Assembly (NCBI RefSeq): GCF_000336755.1
Contig: NZ_AOLK01000021.1
Location: forward strand, 188,253 to 252,252
DNA from: Haloferax elongans ATCC BAA-1513
GTDB taxonomy: Archaea; Halobacteriota; Halobacteria; Halobacteriales; Haloferacaceae
Direction of reading: 5' to 3'
Length of the DNA: 64,000 nucleotides
Part shown: positions 42,666 to 51,291 of the stretch, one piece after another
How the letters are laid out: every line of letters starts with the position of its first letter
Numbering within the stretch: position 1 is the first letter of the stretch
Notes under the pieces: model-generated
Told to the model about the DNA's origin: nothing
Database searches by the model: none
Seen by the model: only the letters and a program-made list of their open reading frames with translations
Made by a program: the position numbers and the translations under genes

Positions 42666-43853
42666 ATGGGAGACGTTAAACTCGAACACGTAAGCAAGCA
42701 CTACGACGACGTAACGGCGGTCGACGACATGAATCTCGAAATCAACGACGGCGAATTTATCTGCCTCGTCGGTCCATCGGGATGCGGCAAGTCGACGACC
42801 ATGGAGATGATTGCGGGGCTGACTATCCCCTCGGAGGGGAAGGTCTTCATCGGCGACCGCGAGGTCACGAACCTCCCGCCGAAGGACCGCGGGGTGGCGA
42901 TGGTGTTCCAGAACATCGCGCTGTTCCCGCACATGGACGTGTACGACAACATCTCGTTCGGTCTCCGTCTCCGCAACTACGACAAGGAGGAAATCGACCG
43001 CCGCGTCGAGCGCGCCTCCGAGATTGTGCAACTCGGCGGGATGCTTGAGCGCATGCCCGACGAGATGTCTGGTGGGCAGCGACAGCGCGTCGCCATCGCC
43101 CGCGCAATCGTTCGCAACCCCGACGTGTTCCTGATGGACGAGCCGCTTGCGAACCTCGACGCGAAGCTCCGCGTCCACATGCGCACGGAACTCCAGCGCC
43201 TGCACAAAGAGCTGGATACGACCATCGTCTACGTCACTCACGACCAGGCAGAGGCGATGACGATGTCCGACCGCATCGCGGTCATCGACTCCGGCCAACT
43301 CCAGCAAATCGACCCGCCGCTCGTCTGCTACAACGAGCCTGCGAACCTCTTTGTCGCCGGGTTCATCGGGTCGCCCTCGATGAACTTCCTCGACGGGGAG
43401 ATTACCGAAAACGGGTTCGTCTCGACCAACATCGACGTCGAGTTCGACCCCGCCAACGTGGGTGTCGAAGTGGGCAGAGACGTGACGATGGGTATCCGAC
43501 CCGAGGACGTCTACCTCGTCCAGAACGAGCGACAGGTGGCGAACCCGACCCACCGAATCGAGGCGACGACGGACGTGTTGGAGCCGATGGGTGACGAGAT
43601 ATTCGTCTACCTGAAGCTCGCCGAAGAAGCACACGCGGACCTCGAAGAGGCGTCGGTCGCCGCCAACGACCAACTCCTGATGAGCGTCTCGCCGGACTCC
43701 GACATCGAAGAAGACAGAGACGTCGAAGTCGTCCTCGACCGGACCAGAGTCCACCTCTTCGACACGGAGACGGGTATCGCACTCAGTCACGGCATCGAAA
43801 GCACCATCCAGGCCAGCGGGCCTGCTGATGCGGAGGCCGAAAGCGACGACTGA
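42666..43853 (+). CDS. ABC transporter ATP-binding protein (MalK/UgpC type), 395 aa
   Basis: Walker A is GPSGCGKST (residues 36-44), the signature is MSGGQRQRVAIARA and Walker B is VFLMDEPLANLD, followed by the switch His in VTHDQAEAMT. After residue ~240 comes the C-terminal OB-like regulatory domain of the MalK subclass (TMGIRPEDVYL). It starts two bases after permease 2. It powers this importer, and in haloarchaea one such ATPase may serve several importers. Confidence 0.95.
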   Translation: MGDVKLEHVSKHYDDVTAVDDMNLEINDGEFICLVGPSGCGKSTTMEMIAGLTIPSEGKVFIGDREVTNLPPKDRGVAMVFQNIALFPHMDVYDNISFGLRLRNYDKEEIDRRVERASEIVQLGGMLERMPDEMSGGQRQRVAIARAIVRNPDVFLMDEPLANLDAKLRVHMRTELQRLHKELDTTIVYVTHDQAEAMTMSDRIAVIDSGQLQQIDPPLVCYNEPANLFVAGFIGSPSMNFLDGEITENGFVSTNIDVEFDPANVGVEVGRDVTMGIRPEDVYLVQNERQVANPTHRIEATTDVLEPMGDEIFVYLKLAEEAHADLEEASVAANDQLLMSVSPDSDIEEDRDVEVVLDRTRVHLFDTETGIALSHGIESTIQASGPADAEAESDD

Positions 43854-43903
43854 GTCGTCACACCCACACAACGCTTATCCACAACACACGGTATCACGTA
43901 CCT

Positions 43904-44107
43904 ATGGTCAACGAACTCGGAATACTCTACCTCGGCGGGATGACAGTCCTGTTCTTCTTTTGGGCGTACGGTATCGTCTCGTTCGTCCTTGACGTGAAGA
44001 ACAAATTCATCCCGAAGGGGCGACAGTACCTTCGAGGCCGTCGGAAACTCAAGGAAAAAGAGCGCCGCGAAGAAGAGCGCAAGGAGCGCGAAGAACAGCT
44101 CTATTGA
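43904..44107 (+). CDS. Small single-TM protein, 67 aa
   Basis: One membrane segment (residues ~7-30, LGGMTVLFFFWAYGIVSFVL) is followed by a basic-acidic helix rich in Arg, Lys and Glu (about residues 45-66), which could form an amphipathic or coiled cytoplasmic tail. It lies 50 bases after the ABC ATPase on the same strand and may be a small regulator or assembly factor of the importer. No known family is recognised. Confidence 0.75.
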   Translation: MVNELGILYLGGMTVLFFFWAYGIVSFVLDVKNKFIPKGRQYLRGRRKLKEKERREEERKEREEQLY

Positions 44108-44220
44108 CGGCCGGTCGAGACAGCCAGCGACCGGCGCGCTTTCGGGCGATTGCCCTCGATTCTGGCAATACAGACCACAGAACGTGAAACTTAACACCAG
44201 TAGTAGTTAATAATTGAATC

Positions 44221-45309
44221 ATGAATACATCGTCATCAGTCCGGGTCGGTATCGTCGGACTCGGCAACATCGGGCACCACCACGCAGACCGATTGGTCGA
44301 CCTTGGTGCCGACCTCGTCGGCGGCCTCGACATCCAGGCCGACGCCCGACGACGGTTCGCAGAGAAGTACGACGTGAACACCTACGAAGAGAAAGCAGAA
44401 CTGTTCGGTGAGGTCGACGCCGTCGTCATCACGACCCCGAACCGCTTCCACGAGGAGTACGCCGTCGCGGCCCTCGACGCCGGTCTCGACGTGCTTCTCG
44501 AAAAGCCGCTCGCGCACTCGCTCGAATCCGCCGAGCGCATCGCCGACGCCGCGAAGCAGGCTGATGGCTTCTGTATGGTCGGTTTCAACAACCGCTTTGC
44601 CAACCCCGTCGAAGTCGTTCGCCACTACTACGAAGACGGCCGGTTCGGCGACATGTCTCACATCGAAGCCAACTACGTGCGCCGACGCGGCATCCCCGGC
44701 CGTGGGTCGTGGTTCACCTCGAAGGATATCTCCGGTGGCGGCTCGCTCATCGACATCGGCGTTCACGCTATCGACCTCGCGCTCTACTTCCTCGACTTCC
44801 CCAAGGTCGTCGAAGTCTCGGGCGTCACTCGCTCGCAGTTCGGCGACAAAGACGACTACACGTTCGTCGAGATGTGGGGCGACGACGTCGGTCCCGAAGG
44901 GTTCGACGTGGACGACTCCGCGAGTGCGTTCATCCGAACCGCCGAGGGGACGACCATCTCGCTCGAAGTCGCGTGGGCGACGAACCGCCCGACCAACGAC
45001 GAGTTCTTCCTCCGCGGCACCGAGGGCGGCGCTCGCTTCGACCGCGCCAGCCACGAACTCGAAGTGTACGAGGGCGGCACCGGCGGCGGCAACCACCTCA
45101 GCACGGCCAACATCGAAACCCAGCCCAACGACACCCACAAGTCCGAACAGAAGCTCTTCCTCGAAGCAGTCGCCGCGGGCGAACACCCCGGCCGAAACAC
45201 GGTCGAACAGGGCCTCGCGGTCCAGCGCGTCATCGACGCCATCTATCGGTCGTCCGAAGAAGGCCGCTCGGTCCGCCTCGACCCCGTCGAAGCCCCACCA
45301 GCGAACTGA
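44221..45309 (+). CDS. Gfo/Idh/MocA-family oxidoreductase, 362 aa
   Basis: The Rossmann N-terminus GIVGLGNIGHHHADRLVDLGAD binds NAD(P), and the marker LEKPLAHSLESAERIA is at about residue 100. GGSLIDIGVHAIDLALYFLDFP contains the catalytic Asp/His pair seen in glucose-fructose and inositol oxidoreductases. It is the second such enzyme in the window, close to the ABC importer, and probably oxidises the imported sugar or cyclitol. A TTAAC-rich element about 30 bases upstream suggests its own leaderless promoter. Confidence 0.92.
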   Translation: MNTSSSVRVGIVGLGNIGHHHADRLVDLGADLVGGLDIQADARRRFAEKYDVNTYEEKAELFGEVDAVVITTPNRFHEEYAVAALDAGLDVLLEKPLAHSLESAERIADAAKQADGFCMVGFNNRFANPVEVVRHYYEDGRFGDMSHIEANYVRRRGIPGRGSWFTSKDISGGGSLIDIGVHAIDLALYFLDFPKVVEVSGVTRSQFGDKDDYTFVEMWGDDVGPEGFDVDDSASAFIRTAEGTTISLEVAWATNRPTNDEFFLRGTEGGARFDRASHELEVYEGGTGGGNHLSTANIETQPNDTHKSEQKLFLEAVAAGEHPGRNTVEQGLAVQRVIDAIYRSSEEGRSVRLDPVEAPPAN

Positions 45310-45354
45310 ACAGACTCCGATAGCAAAACGCGCACACTCCCTTCGTCTCGTATC

Positions 45355-46146
45355 ATGACACTCCTCGACGCACTCAAACGACCAGAGTACACCGGTGAGA
45401 ACCGCTGTCCTCCCTGTACCGTCGTCAACGCCGTCGTCGTCGCGGCCGCGGCACTCGCGCTCGGATTCCTCTGGATTCCGGCCGGTGTCATCGTCCTCGG
45501 ACTCGGCGCACTCGCCGTCTACTTCCGAGGCTACGTCGTTCCCGGCACGCCATCGTTCGCGCCCGGACTCGTCGCAGCCGTCGGTCTCGCTGGCGTCTTC
45601 GGCCACGACGAAGACGAACCCCGAAAGTCAGAGTCGCTCGACGCCAACGTCGACCCGGAGGTCATGCTCTCGACGCTCCTCGACGCTGGCGTACTGGTCG
45701 AAGAACCGGACGGCCTGTTCCTCGACGACGACGCCCGAGCAGAGTGGGAAGACACGATGGCGACGCTCCGAAAAGGAAGCGACGACGAACTGGCCGACGC
45801 GGTCGAAACCGCCGTTCCGTTCGAAGCCGAGGCGTCACCCGAGTACGACGGCATCGGACTCCACGGCCCCGACCTATCGGTCTGGCTCTCGCGCACGCAG
45901 GCTATCGCCGACGTTGCGACGCTCTACACGGTTATCGAACGCGGTGTCGACCCGATGGTCGCTCTCGCGGCGACAGAGCCGATTCGCATGTTCGCAGAAG
46001 TCTGTCCGTCCTGTGGCGGTGCACTCGAAGAAACGACGACGCGAGACTGCTGCGGTGGCACAGCGAGCATCTACGACTCGCCGGAACAGGAAGTCCTCGC
46101 CTGCGAGGAGTGCGGGTCGGTCGTCTACGAGTTCGACGAGGAGTAA
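45355..46146 (+). CDS. Haloarchaeal membrane/Zn-ribbon protein of unknown function, 263 aa
   Basis: An N-terminal CPPC motif near residue 18 is followed by two to three membrane segments (residues ~25-80). A large acidic soluble domain and a C-terminal zinc-ribbon-like end (CPSCGG, then CCGG, then CEECGSVVYEFDEE) follow. The combination of cysteine pairs at both ends of the membrane-anchored protein suggests metal binding. It sits between the sugar enzymes and trmB but may be unrelated to them. No function assigned. Confidence 0.75.
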   Translation: MTLLDALKRPEYTGENRCPPCTVVNAVVVAAAALALGFLWIPAGVIVLGLGALAVYFRGYVVPGTPSFAPGLVAAVGLAGVFGHDEDEPRKSESLDANVDPEVMLSTLLDAGVLVEEPDGLFLDDDARAEWEDTMATLRKGSDDELADAVETAVPFEAEASPEYDGIGLHGPDLSVWLSRTQAIADVATLYTVIERGVDPMVALAATEPIRMFAEVCPSCGGALEETTTRDCCGGTASIYDSPEQEVLACEECGSVVYEFDEE

Positions 46147-46170
46147 CGAAAAACGAAACGCGGCGACGAG

Positions 46171-47232
46171 TTAGGCGAACTGGTCGCGGTTCGGCACTTC
46201 GTCGCGGCCGAGCAGAATCTCTTGTCCTTCGACGTCTTCGAGCGCAGCGACGAGACCGCCGACTTCGACGATTCCTTCGTCGGTCTCGATGTGGAGCGAC
46301 GCGACTTCTTCGGTGTCTTCGAAGGCCGTCTCGATGACGCGGCCCTCGACGACGATTGGGTCGCCCGTCTCGATGTCGCGGCCGGAGACGGAGGCGTAGA
46401 AGTTGCCGTCGAGTTCGCGGATGTCCTTGACTGCGCGGCGGATAGAGGCGTAGCGGCGCGGGAAGGGTCGCTTCTTGCCGTCGGCGACGATGGTCTCGGC
46501 AGTGCTCCAGAGGACGGTCCCGAAGAAGCCGCTCACGAGGAAGCCGAGCGCGGAGCGGTTGAAGATGACGCCGTAGCGGTCGCGGTCGTCGCGCAGGGCG
46601 TCCTGCGTGGCGTAGATGGAGTACTCGCCGTCGGCGACTGCGAGGACCGGCGTGGTGATGCCGCGGCGCGCGCGGGCGATGGTCGCCACGTCGAGGTAGT
46701 TGAACTCGCTCGGGTCAGGAGCGCGAGAGGCGGGCGTGATGAGCAGGTCGATGCTCACGCCGCTGTCGATGGCGGCGGCGAGGTCGTCGCGGAAGCGACG
46801 CAGCAGGTCGGGCGTCAACGAGAGGACGAGTTCGTACTCTGCGGCCTCGATAATCTCTTCGACGTAGCGCAGGATGGTCGACCGCGACTTCACGAGCGAG
46901 ACGGCCTCGGTGTCGCGGGCGGGTGCGGTGTACCGCGCTTCGAGTTCCTCGATGAGTTCTTCGAGCGAGGTCTTGACGTTCGAAAAGGCGTCGTCGGGGT
47001 CGACGGCGACGATTTTCATCGGGCGCGACTCTCTGAGCTCGACCAGACCGCGGTCCGAGAGACTTCGGACCGTGTCGTACACCCGCGGTTGCGGGATGCT
47101 CGTTCGGTCGGCGATTTCGCTCGCCGTCAGTTGTCCGTGTTCGAGAACAGCGAGATACGCGTCGATTTCGTATTCACCGAGATTGAACCGCTCGCCAACG
47201 CGCTCCATCGTGAGGCGCAGTTCGTCAGCCAT
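46171..47232 (-). CDS. TrmB-family sugar-sensing transcription regulator, 353 aa
   Basis: A winged helix at residues ~10-75 ([32 protein letters not shown]-type region) is followed by a coiled linker and the large TrmB effector domain, where sugars bind. The ATG at 47232 ([16 protein letters not shown]) is chosen; the upstream codons do not look like the family. TACT-N7-GAGTA lies upstream at 47266-47281, so it likely regulates itself and, through related boxes, the ABC and isomerase operons. The gene end is convergent with the Zn-ribbon membrane protein. Confidence 0.92.
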   Translation of the reverse strand: MADELRLTMERVGERFNLGEYEIDAYLAVLEHGQLTASEIADRTSIPQPRVYDTVRSLSDRGLVELRESRPMKIVAVDPDDAFSNVKTSLEELIEELEARYTAPARDTEAVSLVKSRSTILRYVEEIIEAAEYELVLSLTPDLLRRFRDDLAAAIDSGVSIDLLITPASRAPDPSEFNYLDVATIARARRGITTPVLAVADGEYSIYATQDALRDDRDRYGVIFNRSALGFLVSGFFGTVLWSTAETIVADGKKRPFPRRYASIRRAVKDIRELDGNFYASVSGRDIETGDPIVVEGRVIETAFEDTEEVASLHIETDEGIVEVGGLVAALEDVEGQEILLGRDEVPNRDQFA

Positions 47233-47265
47233 GGTCGTGTCCTCTACGGCATCACGTAAACCATT

Positions 47266-47281
47266 TACTAAAATTCGAGTA
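47266..47281. promoter_or_regulatory. TrmB box upstream of the TrmB-type gene
   Basis: TACT-N7-GAGTA is present exactly (TACT at 47266-47269, GAGTA at 47277-47281), 34 bases before the ATG on the other strand. This matches the Halobacterium TrmB consensus TACT(N7-8)GAGTA as I recall it. It may overlap the promoter and mediate autoregulation. Confidence 0.6.
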
Positions 47282-47323
47282 GCACCCCGTTCCGTAACGG
47301 GTGTAAAACGAAGTATCGGTTCA

Positions 47324-47671
47324 TCACATATACATCCTATCATCGGGCAGGTCGGGTTCGCTTTCCTGGAGTCGGTCGGCGAGTTCGGCGTAGTACTGGC
47401 GGACTTCTGCGGCAAACGAATTCAGCGGAGCGGACGTTGCACCGAGGTCGTACACGTCGTTTGCGGCGTCGACGAGCCGAATCGCGGCCTCCACGTCTGG
47501 TGCCTGTGCGTGGACCGGCGTGACGAAGACGCCGACACCGAGTGGTGAGTCGATGCCGCGTTCGACCAGCGCCGCGTTCGCCCCGTCGAAGAACCCACAC
47601 AGCAGCACGTTACTCGGTGTCGTCTCGTGAGTTATCTGGAACGCCGGTTGGTGTGCCTCACTGTAATCCAT
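47324..47671 (-). CDS. Shortened PAC2-family protein, 115 aa
   Basis: The start [17 protein letters not shown] looks like the N-terminus of PAC2-family (proteasome assembly chaperone 2-like) proteins, and the rest ([25 protein letters not shown]..., ending LPDDRMYM) looks like their C-terminus. The middle, about 110-130 residues of a usual ~245, is missing. The reading frame is intact. It may be an internally deleted remnant or a real small variant. It is divergent from mscS. Confidence 0.65.
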   Translation of the reverse strand: MDYSEAHQPAFQITHETTPSNVLLCGFFDGANAALVERGIDSPLGVGVFVTPVHAQAPDVEAAIRLVDAANDVYDLGATSAPLNSFAAEVRQYYAELADRLQESEPDLPDDRMYM

Positions 47672-47745
47672 GCTGTTCTTACAAGTAATTGACACATATC
47701 CGTTCGTCCCGAGTCTGCCGCCACCGGCTCCGACAGTGACAACCC

Positions 47746-47751
47746 TTTTTT
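47746..47751 (+). promoter_or_regulatory. TATA-like T-run upstream of the mscS upstream ORF
   Basis: TTTTTT is centred about 27 bases before ATG 47775, the expected distance for a leaderless transcript that starts at the upstream ORF rather than at mscS itself. Confidence 0.4.
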
Positions 47752-47774
47752 CGTCGCTCCCCGTTGCGATTGCT

Positions 47775-47834
47775 ATGCGCGGAGTCGAGCGAAACACCGG
47801 CGATGTGGGTCGATTAGCGGGTGAGTCGCGGTGA
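47775..47834 (+). CDS. Upstream ORF of 19 residues coupled to mscS
   Basis: A 19-codon ORF (start MRGVERNTGDVG) opens at a leaderless distance from a TATA-like T-run. It ends in TGA at 47832-47834, which overlaps the mscS GTG start at 47831 (GTGA). mscS has no nearby ATG or SD-type alternative, so its translation probably depends on termination of this ORF. The peptide has no recognisable domain; a regulatory leader role is inferred from the overlap and spacing. Confidence 0.5.
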   Translation: MRGVERNTGDVGRLAGESR

Positions 47835-48952
47835 CTGCCACAAATTCCGCCTCCGTCGCGCTCCAGACGAGTGGCGTGACTCCGCCGGAGTTCGTCCCCG
47901 ACTCGCTGATTTTCCCGGGATGGAACATCGTCACTGCAGTCCTCGTCATCGCGCTCAGCATCGTCGTCTCGAAGTACGTCGTTCGCCTGATTGGCCGCCC
48001 GGTCGCCCGTCAGTTCCACCGCCAGAGCGTCGCACAGACCATCCTCCGCATCGTTCGTCTGTCGATTGTCTTGACCGGGGCCGCGGCCGCCGCGAGCCTG
48101 GTCGGCCTCCAACTCGGCGACATCGTCCTCTCGGTGACGGTGTTCTCGGCCGTCCTCGGTATCGTGCTCGCGCCCATCGTCGGAAGTATCATCAACGGGG
48201 TGTTCATCCTCGCCGACCAGCCCTACGAAATCGGCGACATGATAGAACTCGACGACGGCACGCGCGGCTTCGTCGACGAGATAAACCTCCGCTACACGAA
48301 GGTGTTCACCCTCGACAACACCTTCCTCGTGATGCCGAACTCGACCATCCGCGAGCGCGACGTCATCAACTACTCCGCCGAGGACGAGCGCACACGCCTA
48401 TCACTCGACATTCTCGTCACCTACGAGTCGGACCTCGACGCCGCCCGCAACCTCATCGAACGCGCCGCCCGCGACTGCGACCAAGTCATCGAAGGCGGGC
48501 CGGACATCCGCATCGGGAGCGCCCGCTACCCGGCGAAACCGACCGCGTACATCCAGTCGTACGCCGACAACGGCGTCCTCTTTCGCCTCCGGTACTGGTC
48601 GCTCAAGCCGTACAAACTACTTCGAATTCAGTCGGAGGTCCAGACGCGCCTCTGGGACCTCCTCGAAGAGTCCGACGCCAACATCGAGTTCGCGTACCCG
48701 CACACCCACCTCGTCTTCGACGAGACGAGTGGAGCGGTCCGCGTCACCGGCGACAGCGCAAACGGCGCGGCTCAAGTCGCCGGAGGGACCGCTGAATCGG
48801 ACGCGCGGCACGTCGTTGCGTCGCCGCCGACAGATGCTGAGTCGGTGGCTGACACGCCGCTCGACGAGGAAGGGGATGGTGGCGACGAGAAGGGCGACGG
48901 CGAGAAAGGTGCTGCCGACGAGAAAGGCGACGGCGAGCGAGACGACGAGTAA
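47831..48952 (+). CDS. mscS: MscS-family mechanosensitive channel, 373 aa
   Basis: Three membrane segments (residues ~33-50, 70-95 and 105-130) are followed by the MscS domain. The pore helix runs GIVLAPIVGSIINGVFILADQPYEIGDMIEL, and the beta domain contains GFVDEINLRYTKVFTLDN and the NSTIRERDVINYS core. It opens under membrane tension and releases osmolytes in hypo-osmotic shock. The last ~40 residues are a repetitive acidic/lysine tail. GTG 47831 overlaps the stop of an upstream ORF. Confidence 0.92.
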   Translation: MTATNSASVALQTSGVTPPEFVPDSLIFPGWNIVTAVLVIALSIVVSKYVVRLIGRPVARQFHRQSVAQTILRIVRLSIVLTGAAAAASLVGLQLGDIVLSVTVFSAVLGIVLAPIVGSIINGVFILADQPYEIGDMIELDDGTRGFVDEINLRYTKVFTLDNTFLVMPNSTIRERDVINYSAEDERTRLSLDILVTYESDLDAARNLIERAARDCDQVIEGGPDIRIGSARYPAKPTAYIQSYADNGVLFRLRYWSLKPYKLLRIQSEVQTRLWDLLEESDANIEFAYPHTHLVFDETSGAVRVTGDSANGAAQVAGGTAESDARHVVASPPTDAESVADTPLDEEGDGGDEKGDGEKGAADEKGDGERDDE

Positions 48953-49018
48953 ACGAGACGCGAGACGACGAGAACAGCACCGCCGAAGCGTGACAGTCCG
49001 CGACCTCTCTTACCTGCC

Positions 49019-49426
49019 CTAACTGTCTGCGCGAACCGTAATCACCGTACAATCCAGTTTCTCCCGGAGGTACATGTCGATGTCAGGGTCGTCGAGGAAG
49101 CGCCGGAGCATCCGCCGCCAGCGACTCGCCTGCTTCGACCCGATGACGACGATGTCCGCTTCCTCGGCGGCCACCTCTTCGAGAATCGTCTCCTCGACGA
49201 GGAAGCCGCGACGGACGACGTAGCGGGCGCGAACGAGGGGGCCGAACTCGCGTTCGACCGCCCGTTTGAGTTCGGTTCGCGTCACCCCGCGGTTCGACTG
49301 GTAGAGGTCGACGTGGAGGACTGTCAACTCGGCGTCGCGCTCACGGGCGATTCGGACGGCCTCTTCGAGCGTCGCCCGCGAGTGTTTCGAAAGCGGGTAC
49401 CGAACCGGGACCACGACGCGTGTCAT
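49019..49426 (-). CDS. Universal stress protein (UspA family), 135 aa
   Basis: The single Usp domain starts MTRVVVPVRYPLSKHSRATL, with the strand LTVLHVDLY near residue 35 and the C-terminal CTVITV. The usual nucleotide-binding Gly-rich loop is replaced by IVVIGSKQASRWRRMLRRF, so ATP binding is doubtful. It is separated from the mscS stop by 66 bases, on the opposite strand. Confidence 0.87.
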   Translation of the reverse strand: MTRVVVPVRYPLSKHSRATLEEAVRIARERDAELTVLHVDLYQSNRGVTRTELKRAVEREFGPLVRARYVVRRGFLVEETILEEVAAEEADIVVIGSKQASRWRRMLRRFLDDPDIDMYLREKLDCTVITVRADS

Positions 49427-49509
49427 ACTCGGAACCCACTTGCCGGGCGTGCCTGAACCTTTCCCTCGCGGACGGACTCGCCGACGAGGGCGCGGACTGT
49501 CACCACGGG

Positions 49510-50889
49510 TCAGTCCTCTGCCGGGCGTGCGGACCGGCGCTCGATGCGTCCTTCGACTGCCGCGTCGAAGCCGACCTCGCGGGCATACTCCGCCAGCACC
49601 TCGTGTTGGATGCCGTACTCGCCAGCGCGGTGGGACTGCGTGACCGCCGGGAACTCCTGTGTCGTGTGGAGGATGTAGTCGCTCGTCGCGAGCGTGTAGT
49701 ACGCGTCGGGGTCGATTGCCTCGCCGTCGACAGTCGCCTCGATGACCTCGTTTTGCTCGTCGTCCCAGACGATTCGCGCACCGCTAATCTGGGCGTGCCA
49801 CCAGTCGGGTTCGCCGAATCCCATCGTCGCGCCGCGGGCGGCGTTGAACACCGCGAGGAGTTCCGTGCCCGTCACTTCGGCGACCACGAGTTGTTCTTCG
49901 AACGGGACCAGACTCACGAGGTCGGCGTGAGTGACGTCGGGACCGATTGGCGGGCCGGACCGGATGCCGCCGCTGTTTTGCAGGCCCACGTCGGCACCAG
50001 TCGCCCACCGGTAGGCGTCGGCGATGGCGTTGCCGATGCGACATTCGCCCGCGGCGACCGTCTCCTCTGAGCGGTCCATGGGCCGGTCGATTCGACACAG
50101 CACCTCGTCGAGTCCTGCGGCATCGACGCGACCGTTGAGCGCCCTGACGAACGATTCGTCGGGTCGGTACTCGGCGGTCTTGTGCCGAACCGTCTCCACG
50201 CGGTCGTCGTCGATGCGAACTTCCCAGACGACGTGACCGTTCGCGCCGGGGCGGACGATGGGGACGCCCTCGACCACGTCGTCGCGCTCGGCGTGGACGT
50301 GACCGCCGAGGATGAGGTCCACGTCGCAGCGGCGGGCGAGTTCGTCGTCGCCGCTGCCGAGGTGCGAGAGGGCGATGACGTAGTCGGCTCCGTCGTCGCG
50401 GAGGGCTGTTGCGGCCGCTGTCGCTTCGACGTAGGGGTCGTCGAACGTCACGTCGACCGCCTCGGGGTTGATAGAGCCGGTCGCAGGGTCGGTAACGCCG
50501 AAGAAGCCCAGCGTGACACCGTCTACGTCTCGGGTCGCCCACGGGACTGTCCCTTCGTCGGCGGCGAAGCGCTCGCCGTCCTCGTCGCGGATGTTACACG
50601 AGACCCACGTCGGAAGGCTGGCGGCGACGAGTTCGCGGAGGCGGTCGGGGCCGTAGTCGAACTCGTGGTTGCCGAACGTCTCCAGGTCGGCGTCGACGGC
50701 GCGGTAGAAGTCGAGAACTTGCCCGCCGCGTTCGACCAGCGAGAGGACGCCCGGCGCGCTGTTGTCGCCCGTGCCGACGACGAGCGTGTCGTCGTCGTCG
50801 AGCGCCGTGACGCACCCGGCGAGACGGCCGGCGCGCTCGGGGTCGTCGTAGACGTTTTCGAGGTCGGAGTAGTGGAGGAGCCGTGGCAT
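49510..50889 (-). CDS. 5'-Nucleotidase / bifunctional metallophosphatase, 459 aa
   Basis: The N-terminal metallophosphoesterase has VVGTGDNSAPGVL, the GNHEFD motif and LILGGHVHAE; the usual first Asp-His pair near the N-terminus is not clear. The C-terminal nucleotidase domain (VGLQNSGGIRSGPPIG and the substrate-capping region) binds the nucleoside. There is no signal peptide at either start, so it may act inside the cell. ATG 50889 is preferred to 50922. Substrates could be AMP, UDP-sugars or cyclic nucleotides. Confidence 0.89.
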   Translation of the reverse strand: MPRLLHYSDLENVYDDPERAGRLAGCVTALDDDDTLVVGTGDNSAPGVLSLVERGGQVLDFYRAVDADLETFGNHEFDYGPDRLRELVAASLPTWVSCNIRDEDGERFAADEGTVPWATRDVDGVTLGFFGVTDPATGSINPEAVDVTFDDPYVEATAAATALRDDGADYVIALSHLGSGDDELARRCDVDLILGGHVHAERDDVVEGVPIVRPGANGHVVWEVRIDDDRVETVRHKTAEYRPDESFVRALNGRVDAAGLDEVLCRIDRPMDRSEETVAAGECRIGNAIADAYRWATGADVGLQNSGGIRSGPPIGPDVTHADLVSLVPFEEQLVVAEVTGTELLAVFNAARGATMGFGEPDWWHAQISGARIVWDDEQNEVIEATVDGEAIDPDAYYTLATSDYILHTTQEFPAVTQSHRAGEYGIQHEVLAEYAREVGFDAAVEGRIERRSARPAED

Positions 50890-51033
50890 TCGCTTCTCGT
50901 CAGTGATGTTTCGGGTGGACAAGAAGCCGTCGGGACGGTGTGGCCGACGAGGCCGACCGGGAGCACTCCAGGTACGGGACCGTGCCGCTCCGACGGTCGT
51001 CGGACGGTTCGACGCGTCAGTTCGGTGGTGCTA

Positions 51034-51240
51034 CTACTCGCCTTGTTGCAGTTCGAAGGCGACTGTGACCTCTGCTTGGTACTCTCGCGTGTCGACAGAC
51101 GCGATTTCGACGCCGAGTTCGTCTACCTCGACCCAGTGGACGCCCGCGAGCGTCTCTTCTGCGCGGTCGATGGCATCGTCCACGGCAGCGTCGAAACTCT
51201 CGTTACTCCGACCGATGAGGGTGATTTTCTTGAACACCAT
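51034..51240 (-). CDS. Dodecin, flavin-binding protein, 68 aa
   Basis: The short protein has the dodecin pattern: [23 protein letters not shown], then [17 protein letters not shown] with the flavin-stacking Trp36, and a C-terminal [11 protein letters not shown]. Dodecins form dodecamers that store riboflavin or FMN and are well known in halophilic archaea. It stands alone with a 50-base gap to the next gene. Confidence 0.95.
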   Translation of the reverse strand: MVFKKITLIGRSNESFDAAVDDAIDRAEETLAGVHWVEVDELGVEIASVDTREYQAEVTVAFELQQGE

Positions 51241-51291
51241 CTCTCGTGACTCTTCGTTTTACTATCACAAATAATCATTCCCGACTACGGT

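Noticed and set aside
44191-44221. A TrmB box before the second Gfo/Idh gene
   Set aside because: TTAAC-N6-AGTA is the closest match, with wrong spacing and two mismatches; it is not convincing.
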